From NCBI RefSeq assembly GCF_001704415.2, contig NC_030820.1:41832036-41896035 (forward strand): a stretch of 64,000 bases of DNA. The letters run 5' to 3'. This DNA is from Capra hircus. Taxonomy: Eukaryota > Chordata > Mammalia > Artiodactyla > Bovidae. A program made the translations under genes and the position numbers. The notes beneath the pieces are model-generated. The model worked only from the letters and a program-made list of their open reading frames with translations, had not been told where the DNA came from and made no database searches. Shown piece by piece: positions 46,171 to 57,090 of the stretch (its first letter is position 1; every line of letters begins with the position of its first letter).

Positions 46171-46380
46171 ACACTTCCTGGTGGCCTAATGGTAAAAAAT
46201 CTGCCTGCAGTGCGGGAGACACAGGTTCATCCCTGGGTCAGGAAGATCCCCTGGAGAAGGAAATGGCAACCCACTCTAGTTATTCTTTCCTGGGAAATCC
46301 CATGGACAGCAAGCCAGGCAGGCTACAGTGCATAGCGTCTCAAAGAGTCAGACATGCCTGAAGTGACTTAGCATGCACCC
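46171..46380 (+). mobile_element. Bov-A2/Bov-tA SINE
   Basis: It has a tRNA-like head with ACTTCCTGGTGGCCTAATGG, then CTGCCTGCAGTGCGGGAGAC, GATCCCCTGGAGAAGGAAATGG and AGAGTCAGACATGCCTGAAG. It is a complete forward copy. Confidence 0.93.
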
Positions 46381-46470
46381 ATTCTGAAAATTATTAGCAC
46401 TGCCTTCCTCGGTCAAAACTGAGCTCCATCAGGCATTTGAATCTATGGATGCTCCAAACACATGCCCTAG

Positions 46471-46590
46471 GGAGTTCCCTGGTGGTCCACCAACCAGCGT
46501 GGACCAACGCAGGGGACACAAGTTCAATCCCTGGTCGAGGAACTAAGACCCCACATGCCACACGGCGTGGCCAAAATAAATAAAAACCAA
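46471..46590 (+). mobile_element. CHR-type SINE
   Basis: It has the head GGGAGTTCCCTGGTGGTCC, TTCAATCCCTGGTCGAGG, CCACACGGCGTGGCC and an AAATAAATAAAAACC tail. The tail gives the first AATAAA hexamers after the SYNDIG1 stop. Confidence 0.9.
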
Positions 46591-46689
46591 CAGCAAACCA
46601 ACCACACTCAAAACAGGATATATGGAAGAAGCCCAGAGATTTCTGGAAGAGTCAGAGTAGCCTGATGGGAGAGGCTGGATTTGGGACCG

Positions 46690-46775
46690 AACCAACCCAG
46701 GTTTTAGCTGTGATCCTGGGCAGGTGGGCACACTTCTTGGTCCTCATCTCTCGGGGAGGGTGATGAGAGAAGATG
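46690..46775 (+). mobile_element. Possible MIR remnant
   Basis: TTAGCTGTGATCCTGGGCAGG, then CTTCTTGGTCCTCATCTC resembles the MIR core (tgaccttgggcaag ... cctcagtttcctcatct). Confidence 0.4.
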
Positions 46776-48100
46776 CTGGTGAACACAGGCTGGAGGCCAG
46801 GTTCAGCCGCTGGGTGCAGAGATAGGTGGTCACAGGCCCCGAGGACCGGTCCCCAGGCTTGGTGCCACCCTCCCATCCTTTCAACTTAGCCTCTCCAATT
46901 CATTCATCGTGAGCCATTGTGTGAAGTGCTCTTGTTTGTATTTGTCCTAAAATGCCCGTTTTTCACTCAAGCAGTGCCCAAAGTTGCCTATCTTTGGATT
47001 TAAGTCCGTCCCACCCACCCACCCTGCCACCTTTGGGGGCAGTGTTCCCCTCAGGGCTGCTGCCGCACCTCCATCCTCTCTCCCCTCAGCCTCCGTCTGA
47101 AATGCTCAGCCCTCCCCATGCCCTCAGCTCCTCCAGGCCTTCCCAGGGCCAGCACCATGACCACACACAGTGCCTTGTAGCCTTGAGGGTGGGGGGCCAG
47201 GGCCAAACCTTCAGAGGATGACTGATGACCAGCTGCGTGTGGCCTGAAGCTCACTTAAGGGCGGCCCCCATGGCCCCCGCGGCCTTGCTGGGGAGGGGAC
47301 TGTGTCCATCGCTGCTGCCTGCACGCCATCTTCTAAAAGCATGAGGCCGCCATGCCTCCCTAGACCCAAGCTGACCTGCAATCACGGCGGCCTCCATAGA
47401 CACTGCCCGGGCAGGCCTCGCTCCAGCGCTTGGGCCCTTTCCCCACGGAGTCCTGAGAGGGCCAGAGGGTGGGAGTCAGAGCTGAGGGTCAGGGAAGGCG
47501 ATGCGCCCGGCCCCACCTATGTGGCAGCTGTACAGCGGGACAGGCCCACCCCAGCGGCCCCTGTGGGCCACAGAGTGCCCAGTGGAAGCCACCTCCTCGG
47601 TCTCCCTGAGGGCACAGCCTCCCCTTGGCCAGCTCACTGCAGTCTTGTCCAAACCCTTTCTGCAACGGAGACCAGTGCCTGTAATCTCCCCAAAGTTACA
47701 CTCCCTGGAAACAGCAAAGTCAGGCTGCCCCCGAACAGCCAGATCCTAATCCATCACCCTCTTATGGCACGTGGCCTCAGCCATGGTTTTCAAAGAGTGA
47801 AATCACATCTGGGCCCAGATGTTAGTGGGTCAGGACTCTTAGGGATCCGAAAAGACCTTGGTTTATGTTCTCAGCATGTCTCTGGCAGGGGTGGTGGGGT
47901 GAGGGGGGCAGGGCGGGCAGGAGCCTAGGTGCTGCTGCTGCTGCTAAGTCCCTTCAGTTGTGTCCGACTCTGACCTCCGTGGAAATGTTGCTTCGCATAA
48001 GTGAGGCCCTCCCATATCCTTGCAGATGCCTGTGGCCTACTGGTCTCCTGCTGCCCCAGACCCCTCTCTCCCCTGCTTCCCTGGGCATCCTGATTCACGA
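46776..48100. other. GC-rich intergenic sequence before the minisatellite
   Basis: No gene is recognised. A 40-base Bov-tA end (47932-47975) is the only repeat seen. Confidence 0.45.
47932..47975 (-). mobile_element. Short Bov-tA end with (GCT)n
   Basis: GTGCTGCTGCTGCTGCTAAG followed by TCAGTTGTGTCCGACTCTGAC is the 3' end of Bov-tA in reverse, cut short after about 40 bases. Confidence 0.8.
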
Positions 48101-49925
48101 GGTGTCCCCCCACCAGGTGCCCCCTCCTCACAAGGTGCCCCCTCCTCACTGGGCGTCCCCTCCTCACCAGGTGCCCCCTCCTCACAAGGCGCCCCCTCCT
48201 CACTGGGCGCCCCCACCTCACCGGGCCCCCCTCCTCACAAGGCACCCCCCTCCCCACTGGGCGTCCCCTCCTCACCGGGCGTCCCCACCTCACTGGGTGC
48301 CCCCACCTCATCGGGCACCCCCACCTCACCGGGCCACCCTCCTCACAAAGCACCCCCTCCCCACCGGGCCTCCCTTCCTCACCAGGCATCCCCACCTCAC
48401 CAGGCGCCCCCTCCTCACAAGGCATCCCCTCCCCACCGGGCGACCTTCCTCACTGGGTGCCCCATCTTCACCAGGTGTCCCCCCACCAGGCGCCTCCTCC
48501 TCACCTGGTGTTTCCCCACCTCACCAGGTGCCCCCACCTCACCAGGTGCCCCCACGTCACCAGGCGCCCCTCCTCACAAGGCACCCCCTCCTCACCAGGC
48601 GCCCCCTCCTCACCGGGTGCCCCCACCTCACCATGCGCCCCTACCTCACCAGATGTCCCCTCCTCACCAGATGCCCCCACCTCACCAGGAGCCCTCTCCC
48701 CCAAGGCACCCCCTCCTCACCAGGCACCCCCCCCTCACCGGGTGCCCCATCCTCACCGGGCACCCCCACCTCACCAGGCACCCCCACCTCACCGGGTGCC
48801 CCATCCTCACCGGGCGCCCCCTCCTCACAAGGCACCCCATCCTCACCAGGCACCCCCACCTCACCGGGCGACCCCACCTCACCAGGCGCCGCCTCCTCAC
48901 AAGGCACCCCCTCCTCACCAGGCGCCCCTTCCTCACTGGGTGCCCCCACCTCACCGTGCACCCCTACCTCACCAGATGTTCCCTCCTCACCAGGTGCCCC
49001 CACCTCACCAGGCGCCCCCACCTCACCAGATGTCCCCTCCTCACCAGCCACCCCCACCTCACCAGATGTCCCCTCCTCACCAGGTGCCCCCACCTCACCA
49101 GGTGCCCCCACCTCACCATATGTCCCCTCCTCACCAGCCGCCCCCACCTCACCAGATGTCCTCTCCTCACCAGGTGCCCCCACCTCACCAGAGGCCCTCT
49201 CCTCGCAAGGCACCCCCTCCTCACAAGGCACCCTCCTCACCGGGCGCCCCCTCCTCACTGGGTGCCCCCTCCTAACCAGATGTCCCGTCCTCACCGGGCA
49301 CCCCCTCCTCACCAGATGTCCCCTCCTCACTGGGCGCCCCCTCCTTACCAGGTGCCCCCACCTCACCAGGTGCCCCCTTCTCACAAGGCACCCTCCTCAC
49401 TAGGCGCCCCCACCTCACCGGGTGCCCCCACCTCACCAGTCGCCCCCTCCTCACCAGGTGCCCCCACCTCACAAGGTGCCCCCACCTCACCAGGCGCCCC
49501 CACCTCACCAGATGTCCCCTCTTCACCAGGTGCCCCCACCTCACCAGGCGCCCCCTCCTCACCAGATGTCCCCTCCTCACTGGGCACCCCCACCTCACCA
49601 GTCGCCACCTCCTCACCAGGCGCCCCCTCCTCACTGGGTGCCCCCACCTCACCGTGCACCCCTACCTCACCAGGTGCCCCCTCCTCACCAGGTGCCCCCA
49701 CCTCACCAGTCGACCCCTCCTCACCGGGCGCCCCCTCCTCACCGGGCGCCCCCACCTCACCAGTCGCCCCCTCCTCACCAGGTGCCCCCTCCTCACCAGG
49801 TGCCCCCTCCTCACCAGTCACCCCCTCCTCACCGGGTACCCCCTCCTCACCGGGTGCCCCCACCTCACCAGGTGCCCCCACCTCACCAGGTGTTCCCCCA
49901 CTAGGTGCTCCCACCTCACCAGGCT
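48101..49925 (+). repeat. 18 bp-unit minisatellite, about 100 units
   Basis: Successive units such as GTGCCCCCTCCTCACCAG, GCGCCCCCACCTCACCGG and ATGTCCCCTCCTCACCAG run for about 1.8 kb. Most are 18 bp, with occasional 17 or 19 bp units. The + strand is C-rich and almost free of G-runs; the - strand carries GGGG or GGGGG in nearly every unit. Larger patterns recur: the rare GTGCACCCCTACCTCACCAG variant appears near 48950 and 49650, with a close relative near 48620. Because 18 is divisible by three and units lack stops, long frames open in several phases: proline/histidine-rich or serine/proline-rich on +, collagen-like Gly-X-Y or arginine-rich on -. No start context, splice signal or domain supports any of them as a gene. 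Confidence 0.97.
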
Positions 49926-51844
49926 TCCCCGCTTGTCCAGTTATTCCCACTCTCTCCAGGGAAGGAGCCTGGGTCCCAGGAGAGCCTTATGGGGGAGGCC
50001 ACGCCCAGTCACTGTGCAGTTAGCACTCGCCAGAGATGCCGCAGCGGGGCCACACAGCTGCCTGGGAGCAGGGGCCACTGACCCCAAGAGCTGGGCAGGT
50101 CATCCCTCAGCCCTGCCAGTCATCCTGCACCTCTCCAGATGCCAGAGGCCACCTCTCATTTGGGGATAGACTCTGGATTTAAAATCATCGCCAACAGACG
50201 CTGTCCCTTCCGGACACGAATGCCCAGTGGCCACTGCACTAATCTGCCTTTCCGGGGCCCCTGAGACTTAGTAGGAACCTTCAGAGGCCCTGCAGACTGG
50301 CTTCAGCACCAGCCCTGAGGACAGTTTCGTTTCATCCCCTCAAAGTCCACCTGCCTTTGTTGCCATGGATATTGACATCTGTTGACCCACTTTGTCAATA
50401 AACCATTAAGTGCGGATTCAGACCCTGAGCTAAGGCTGACCTCTCCGAAAGGCAGCTGTCCCATCTCTGACCAACTAGAGACCACGCTCACGTTGGTGCT
50501 CTGCTGTCGATGACCTTGGCGCCAGAAGTAGAGTGAGGCCTGGGCTGTGCTGTCTCCCTCTGACCTCTTGGCAGCCCCTCCCTGGTCTTCAGGATCAGCT
50601 GAGCTTCCCCCCAGGAGTCAGGGGTTTCACCCCCTGGGATTCTCACCCCCTGAAGATTCTGCTTCTGGTAGCAAAGCAAAGGCAGATGCCAAACCCACAG
50701 ACACCTGGGCCTGCAGACAGCCCCCTCCCCACTAGACAAGGGTGCAACTCAAGTAAAGAATTTGTCATCTCACTGACCCATGGGAAGGGGCCAAAGTTCC
50801 ACCTGGGTGAGGATGCAGAGGGCATTTGAGGAGCGACATGTGGGGTCTGCCTGCCGCAGCCTCCCACAGGCTCCAAGGTAGATGACAAGGGCAAGTACTG
50901 ACGCCCCACACAGCAGGATGTGGTGACCCCTGGGAGTGGGGCTCCCTGCTGGTGTCTTGAGTGAGTCACAGGGCAGGGAAGCCCCTCGGGCTCTAAAGAT
51001 TTGACTGAATCTGCTGGATGGAGAAGACAGCTCAGGAATCAGGAAGTGTGGTTGGGATGATAGGAGCAAAATGTGGGGACCTCCAAGGAGAAGCCCCAGG
51101 TGGACACCCCCAGAGGTGGGGGTAGGGGGCGGCCCGGGCTCTCCAGGGGGCAGGTATACTGGTCTGAAATGGCTCTGGCTTCCCGCCCCCTCCCAGCCCA
51201 GCAGCAACCTCCAGATTGCTCCTGCCTTGGGCCGCGGTTCCTCTTTGCCTCTGCACCAGCCCCCGGCCACCCCACCGAGATGACTGTCCCTTTAACTGAG
51301 CACAGCCCAGCATCCTTGTCACCCAGGGGTGCACTTCCTGCCAGCAGCCAGCGAGGGGGGCTGCGTGTCCCTGCCAGAGAGAGAGAGGTCCATGTGTCTG
51401 AACTCCGCACTCTACTGACCAGCAGAGACTGATTAAATTCAAGGTGCTCGATGGGGGCCATGGAAACGCCAGAGAGGGTATTCACCGCCCCATGGTCTCT
51501 AGGGGACCTGAGTTTTCACTGGAATCAGGTCATTTGGGGCCAGTTTAATGATAGGTAGATAGACACACGCTAGATAGACGATAGATAAAATACCTGCAAG
51601 TCTGGTTGGCGTTGGGGGGGGGGTCCCACAAAATCCTAGCATGACACGCGGCTCTCCATTCCCTCAGGCCTTCAGTTGTGACCCCTCAGGTCACCAAAGT
51701 CCAGCTCATGACTCAGCTGAACAGCATACAGTGACTTGGGCTGCTGTCTACCGCCACCAGAGAATCCGTATTTGGGCCCCAGCTCCTCACAGGTGGGACA
51801 AGTTGGGGAAGACTGAGCACCTTCTCAGTCACCTAAGTAAGTAA
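49926..51844. other. GC-rich intergenic sequence
   Basis: No gene is recognised. It has an AATAAA at about 50397 with no associated exon, a short GATAGATA-like tract (51550-51592) and a G10 run near 51615. Confidence 0.45.
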
Positions 51845-52037
51845 GTAAAGTCACTCAGTCGTGTCCGACTCTTTGTGACCCCGTGGACTGCAGCCCACCA
51901 GGCTCCTCAGTCCAGGCAAGAATACTGGAGTGGGTTGCCATTTCCTTCTCCAGAGGATCTTCCCAACCCAGGAATCGAACCCAGGTCTCCCTCATTGGAG
52001 GCAGACGCTTTAACCTCTGAGCCACCAGGGAAGCCCT
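51845..52037 (-). mobile_element. Bov-tA SINE
   Basis: The reverse copy runs from AAAGTCACTCAGTCGTGTCC to GAGCCACCAGGGAAGCCC. TCACCTA on both sides (51828 and after 52036) is a probable target-site duplication. Confidence 0.93.
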
Positions 52038-54129
52038 CACCTAGTGCGACGTTTTTGTTCCCTGGATGTGGCTGCAGCACATTCTATAAGGTGTGTGTTT
52101 TCTGGCCTTGGGAGCAGAGTTTCCTAGTGGATAGAGCTCTTGCCCCAGGAACGAGGTGAGTGAAGGGCTATGAAACCTCCCAGCTCAGCCACATTTTCTC
52201 ACTCAAGAGGGCCTGTGAAAGAGGAGCTGGAAATGACCAGTGTCCAACAACAGTGTCAGATTTAGAAACAGATTCAGGCCACTTCAGCCTCCCTAGCCCT
52301 CACATTGGCCCATATGGGAGAAACGTAGGACCCCACGACGGAGCTCCCCAGGCCCAAAGAGGAGCCCAGCTGGTTCCATTCCCAAAGCAGCCCTCCATCT
52401 GGCATTGTGGGGGCTCTCAGATCCCAGGTCTTTTAAAAATCACACGAGCCTTACATTTGAAGAGGGCTTGGCAAGTAGACTCAACTTTGTACCCACAGCA
52501 GTCCTGTGCCAGGCCCGTCAGATCCACAGTTTCAGACGGAAATGGAGATCATGGAGGCTGTTGGCCTCAATGTCACCTGCGAGGAGGGGACAGACCTGGC
52601 CTTAGGCTCAGGCAGGTGGCCTGGAGCCACACGCCTCCACCCCTAGCTGGTAACTGGGATGTCAGATCCCACGACCAGAGCTGGCCCTGGTGGGGTGCCA
52701 TCCCTTCCCCCTCTCCAGGAAGAGTGGGGAGGGGTTTGTAAACCAGGTTGGACGCGGGTCAGCAGGTCAGCACAGAACGTATCTATTCTCGATCCTTCCG
52801 CTTCACTTTGGCACCAAACCCAAGGTGCAGCATCTCAGGGCTGCCAGACAGGAGTTTGTTGAGCGCCTACCACGTACAAGGATGGCGAGGGGCCCTCAGG
52901 GGACCAAGGCAGAAGGAGGTCTGATCTGGGGATATGCTCGGTCTAGCTTGACCAGGCCCACTGCAGTTTTTGTCCATCTGTATCTGGTGGACATGCATCC
53001 CGGAAAGTGTCTTAGACGGGAAAAGGCCGAGGACCTGGACACGACCCAGGCCAAGCAGACAGCCAGACGAGCCCCACCTAGAAATGCTGTGATCCAGCGA
53101 CATGGAGCTCACTGGGGGGAGTGGGCATGGGCAGTTCAGCCCTCACTCCCAGTGGAGGCCTCCTCTGAGGGTGAGAGGTGGGGGGGCAGCCATGTGCCCA
53201 GGGACTGATTCCGGCCTCGGCCCCAGGAGGCCCATCCCTGCCCCTGCCCTTGCTGATACCCCAGCATCCCGCACCCCATCTGGGCAGGGCCCCCACTTCC
53301 ACACCCCCCGGCCCCACCCACACAGCCACGCCCTGCAGGGTCCAAGCAGTGCAGCTGTTGCCCAGCCTGGCCTTCGGGCTCCCGCGGGCTCCCAACTCTC
53401 TCCTCCTCGGCTGGGCACACGGGGTATTTGCCTTCACAGCCCCTGCCTGCATTCAGCAGCATTGACTGCACCCACCACCGTCAGTCCTGCCCTGGAGAGA
53501 ACGTTAACTAACTGAGTCTCAATACGGCGGAGAACAGAAACACATGTCCCAGAAGATGTCTGTTGACGTCCATTCAGACCTGGTTCAAAGGAGGAAAAGC
53601 TAAACGGTAGTGATGCTTCCTTAGGTGATGAAGAAGATGGGAAGCAAGTTGGGGCAGGGCGGTGCTGTGGTTCTCAAACTGTTATACTGGTCGCTGTGCA
53701 TCTGTTTGTTTCATGGTTAAAAAAAGCTCAGAGGCTGAGCTTGTGCCAGGTACTCTGCTGGGCTTGAGGCACCAGGAGGTTCAAGAGACATGGCCCCTGT
53801 GCCCAGGGGTCACCGTCTCCACTCCCAACAGGATGGGCTGGGTTCTCCCCTTTGTGGGCGTGTGATGGACCCTCATCATTTGGGAGCAGGGTGGGCACAG
53901 GCCAGCAAGGGCACAGCCTGCTGTGGAGACGGGGCTTCCGGGGCCGTGGTTGCCTCACGATCACTAATTCAGCGCTGCATCCTGCTTGCTAACACGAGTG
54001 TGCCTTCCTCTGCATTTTCCGTTTCTTCTGGGAACGACATCTCATTTTATGCACACGTGTATTCCCTCAGCACGTCATTTGGGAAGCAGTTTAAGTGTTG
54101 TATTAATACACAGCTTGTTGAACCTGATT
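52038..54129. other. GC-rich intergenic sequence
   Basis: No gene is recognised. Overlapping 100-190 codon frames on both strands are typical of GC-rich non-coding DNA. Confidence 0.45.
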
Positions 54130-54245
54130 AAATTTTATCCTCTTGAGAAAGCCCTGTGATGCAGTTGCAGGGAGGATTAGTTCTTGGTTTCACAAACAGG
54201 GAAACTGAGGCTCAGAGGCTGAATGGAGCTCCTCTCAGCAGACAA
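54130..54245 (+). mobile_element. MIR SINE remnant
   Basis: ATTTTATCCTCTTGAGAAAG, then the block CACAAACAGGGAAACTGAGG followed by CTCAGAGGCTGAATGG matches the MIR 3' half. Confidence 0.65.
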
Positions 54246-56514
54246 GGCACTTCCTCTTCCTACAAGAGACACAGGGCTGCCACTGTGGGTTTTCTCTGCA
54301 TCTGAGAACCCACCCACCCACTTAAAAAGAAACACTGAAGGTGTTTTGTAAGGGAGGCCCTAGTCATTCCCCCACCCCTCGCCCCTGTGTGCTCTGGCCT
54401 GCCAGCATCCTCTGAGAGCCCAGAGCTGCAGCTTGGGGGGAAACGTGCCCTTAAAATTAGAGAGAGAAAACTTGGTGGAGGCGTTCAGTTTGTGGCGCAG
54501 AGCTGAGAGGTTCCGCCTGGAATCTTCGAGAAGGAGAAGGAAGTATGTTCCTGATGCTGCTGCAGGAAGGCGTGGCAGTCACCACAGCGCCTGTTCTCAG
54601 GGCAGCGTGTAGGCACAACTGTCTTAGCAGCAAGGACACAGGGGCAGCCAGACGGGGTGCTCAGCTGTGCGTCTGACAGGTTCTGTGCCAAGAGCCCTGA
54701 CCACAGGGTGGTCACCTCCAGGGACGGCAGGCCGGGCAGTGGCGGTGTTTGCTCTCTCTTCCCGCAGATGCCGATAACGCAAAACAAAACAATTAGCAGC
54801 TTGCACCTCCAGACGGGGACATCACGTCTCCCGGCTCCTGTCTCCCCAAGGGGCCCTCGTAGATCCTGTGGGAGCCGGGAGGGGAGTGAACCCACGGTGC
54901 TGTCTCCATGTGGGCAACGGATGCGTCTCCTTGGACCTGGGGCAGAACCAGGGCCAAGCGTAGGGGCTGGGATGGCTGGACCTGCAGGACTTGTTACATC
55001 TGCAGGTGCCCAAGGCCCCAGCTCGGGCCTGTGAAGCAGCACAGGGGGCCTGGGGCCAGGCGTCCGTGTCTCCAGAGAACAGTGGTGATTCTGATGCACA
55101 ACCAGCTTGGAAATGGCCGGACATCTGGGGAGATGGCCAAGTCTGGGACGAGCTCCTAGCGGGTCACAAAGAAGGAGGGCATGCAAGGAAGGTGCTGAGG
55201 ACAGGCCTGTCCCGGGCCCCGGGAGCCCCCCTCTTCACTCACAGCTGCTCCCGAGGCCCCTCAAGGCTGCGCCCCCTCTTGCTCCCGGCGCCCAGAGCAC
55301 CGCCTGCCACCTCCCTGCAGGTGGCAGTGACAACTGCGTCCTCACCCCAGGGACGTGGGCCAGCAAGGCTGGCCAGCACCTGGTCCAGGATTTGGAAAGT
55401 GGCTGTGCCTTCCCCACGCTCCTCACCACCTGCACCTGGATGCAGGGACAGGCCACAAGGCATGGGGCAAAGGTCACAGAGAATGCACCCCCGGGAGGAG
55501 CCTCCCGATGCAGGCAGCCACCTGCCAACCTGCTCAGTGAAGGAGCACCAATGTCCGTGCTTTAGAGTCTGGACGTTGGTCTTTCTGCTGCAGCAGCCCG
55601 CAGACCCCACGGAGACAGAACCTGGGTTACCTGCAGAGTGTCTCACGGAGAAGGTTGTCGCGAGGCCCGCCCGTGTGAATAAAGTCAGGCGTTCAAAAGA
55701 GGAGAGAGGACTGCACACCTACAACCAGGTTGAGTCCAGAAGGCACACGCCTGGGGTGGGAGAAGCAGCCCACCAGGGCGCTGGGGCCTCCTTAAGTCTT
55801 GCGGGTTAGGAGCCTCCAGCACACGGACAAGGGGGAGCGGCGACAGTCTCACGCTCTGAAGACCCAGCTTCCCAGAACAAGCATCTGACCACGCGTGGCC
55901 CGTGATCATCTACCGTGATGAGGACTAACAGCCCTGCCTCTGCTCAGCTGGGTGAAAAACAGTCCGGAAAACCTGCAGGGGATGCAGATGACCTCGTCTC
56001 GCTCTAATTAGGAGACCGGGAACAGCAGGGCAGGCGACATTCAGGACATTCATGACGAGGACGGGGACCCAGCTGTCAGCACCCCTCTGGAGGGCATCTG
56101 GCACTCGCTGCCCCACCCCCCGCGTGCCCTTGGCATGTCCGCAGCTGGCATGGGACGTGTCACATCTGGCCTGGCCCCTAGACCATCGTGTGCACTGGCA
56201 GGAGCCAGGAAGACTCAGCCCCCTTTGAAGGAGACTGTGGGAGCTGCTGGGCTGAGGCTGGGGACAGTCCCCATGGGGCACTGAACTGTGAAACCCACCC
56301 TGGTTTGCAGGTGCCCATGCATGGAGCACCCCATCACCGCCACTTTTCCTGCCTCATGCCATGGTGCCATGGCCCTCGGGGCCACCGCAGGGCCAGTGGA
56401 GGGGGTGGAAGGGGAAACAACCATGCTCCAGGAAGACCCAGGATCCGCAGCAAACCCTGGGCCCTGCCTCTGCTCCTGAGAGCAGGCACTAGCAGCCCCA
56501 GAAGCCCACTTCGC
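54246..56514. other. GC-rich intergenic sequence
   Basis: No gene is recognised. Frames up to 272 codons (54991-55809) are proline/alanine/arginine-rich, overlap frames on the other strand and show no domain. Confidence 0.45.
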
Positions 56515-56640
56515 CCTCGCACTTGCTCTGTGACCTGGGGCAAGTTACTCAGCCTCCGAGCCGCTCACCTCACCTACAAAGCAGGGATGGCTACCTGCAC
56601 TTTCTTCACAGGCTGCTGGTATTCAGGCCTCGAGCCCACA
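56515..56640 (+). mobile_element. MIR SINE remnant
   Basis: CTCTGTGACCTGGGGCAAGTTACTC, then ACCTACAAAGCAGGGATGG and TACCTGCACTTTCTTCACAGG follow the MIR core. Confidence 0.75.
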
Positions 56641-56845
56641 TCTGGTGCCGTGGAGCTGTCGTCGCTTCCTCACCCGCACAGGGCGCAGACAGTCATCACT
56701 GGGCTTGGCACATCACTGGTCCTCTGTGAACCTCTGTTTCCTCTTCCACCGCCCCTGGTGGTATCCTGGGAGGGCCCAGAGGACACACCACGTGGTGGCC
56801 TGTGGTGATGGGTTCCTGCCAGGAGCACACAGGGACCCTGCTAAC

Positions 56846-57090
56846 CGCTAAGTCACTTCAGTCATGTCTAACTCTGTGCAACCCCATAGACGGCAGCCCA
56901 CCAGGCTCCCCCGTCCCTGGGACTCTCCAGGCAAGAACACTGGAGTGGGTTGCTATTTCCTTCTCCAATGCATGGAAGTGAAAAGTGAAAGTGAAGTCGC
57001 TCAGTCATGTCTGACTTAGCAACCCCATGGACTGCAGCCTACCAGGCTCCTCCACCCATGGGATTTTCCAGGCAAGAGCACTAGGGTGCC
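56846..57090 (-). mobile_element. Bov-A2 dimer
   Basis: Two Bov-A units stand head to tail in reverse: CTAAGTCACTTCAGTCATGTC to CCATGGAAGTG, then AAGTCGCTCAGTCATGTCTG to CCAGGCAAGAGCAC. A GTGAAAAGTGAAAGTGAAG linker joins them. Confidence 0.93.

Noticed and set aside
47865..50023. Open frames of 512 and 667 codons on + and up to 247 codons on -, with proline/histidine-rich or collagen-like translations
   Set aside because: They are produced by an 18 bp repeat without stop codons. Several phases are open on both strands at once, and indels of 1 bp shift the frame between units. There is no promoter, splice signal or unique domain.
50395..50404. AATAAA as the SYNDIG1 polyadenylation signal
   Set aside because: It lies 5.7 kb beyond the stop and past the minisatellite. 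Nothing links it to the transcript.
54485..55809. Frames of 233 and 272 codons in the 3' flank
   Set aside because: They have proline/arginine/glycine-rich composition and mutual overlap on both strands, with no recognisable motif. Known mammalian gene order, as I recall it, also leaves a gene-poor gap after SYNDIG1.
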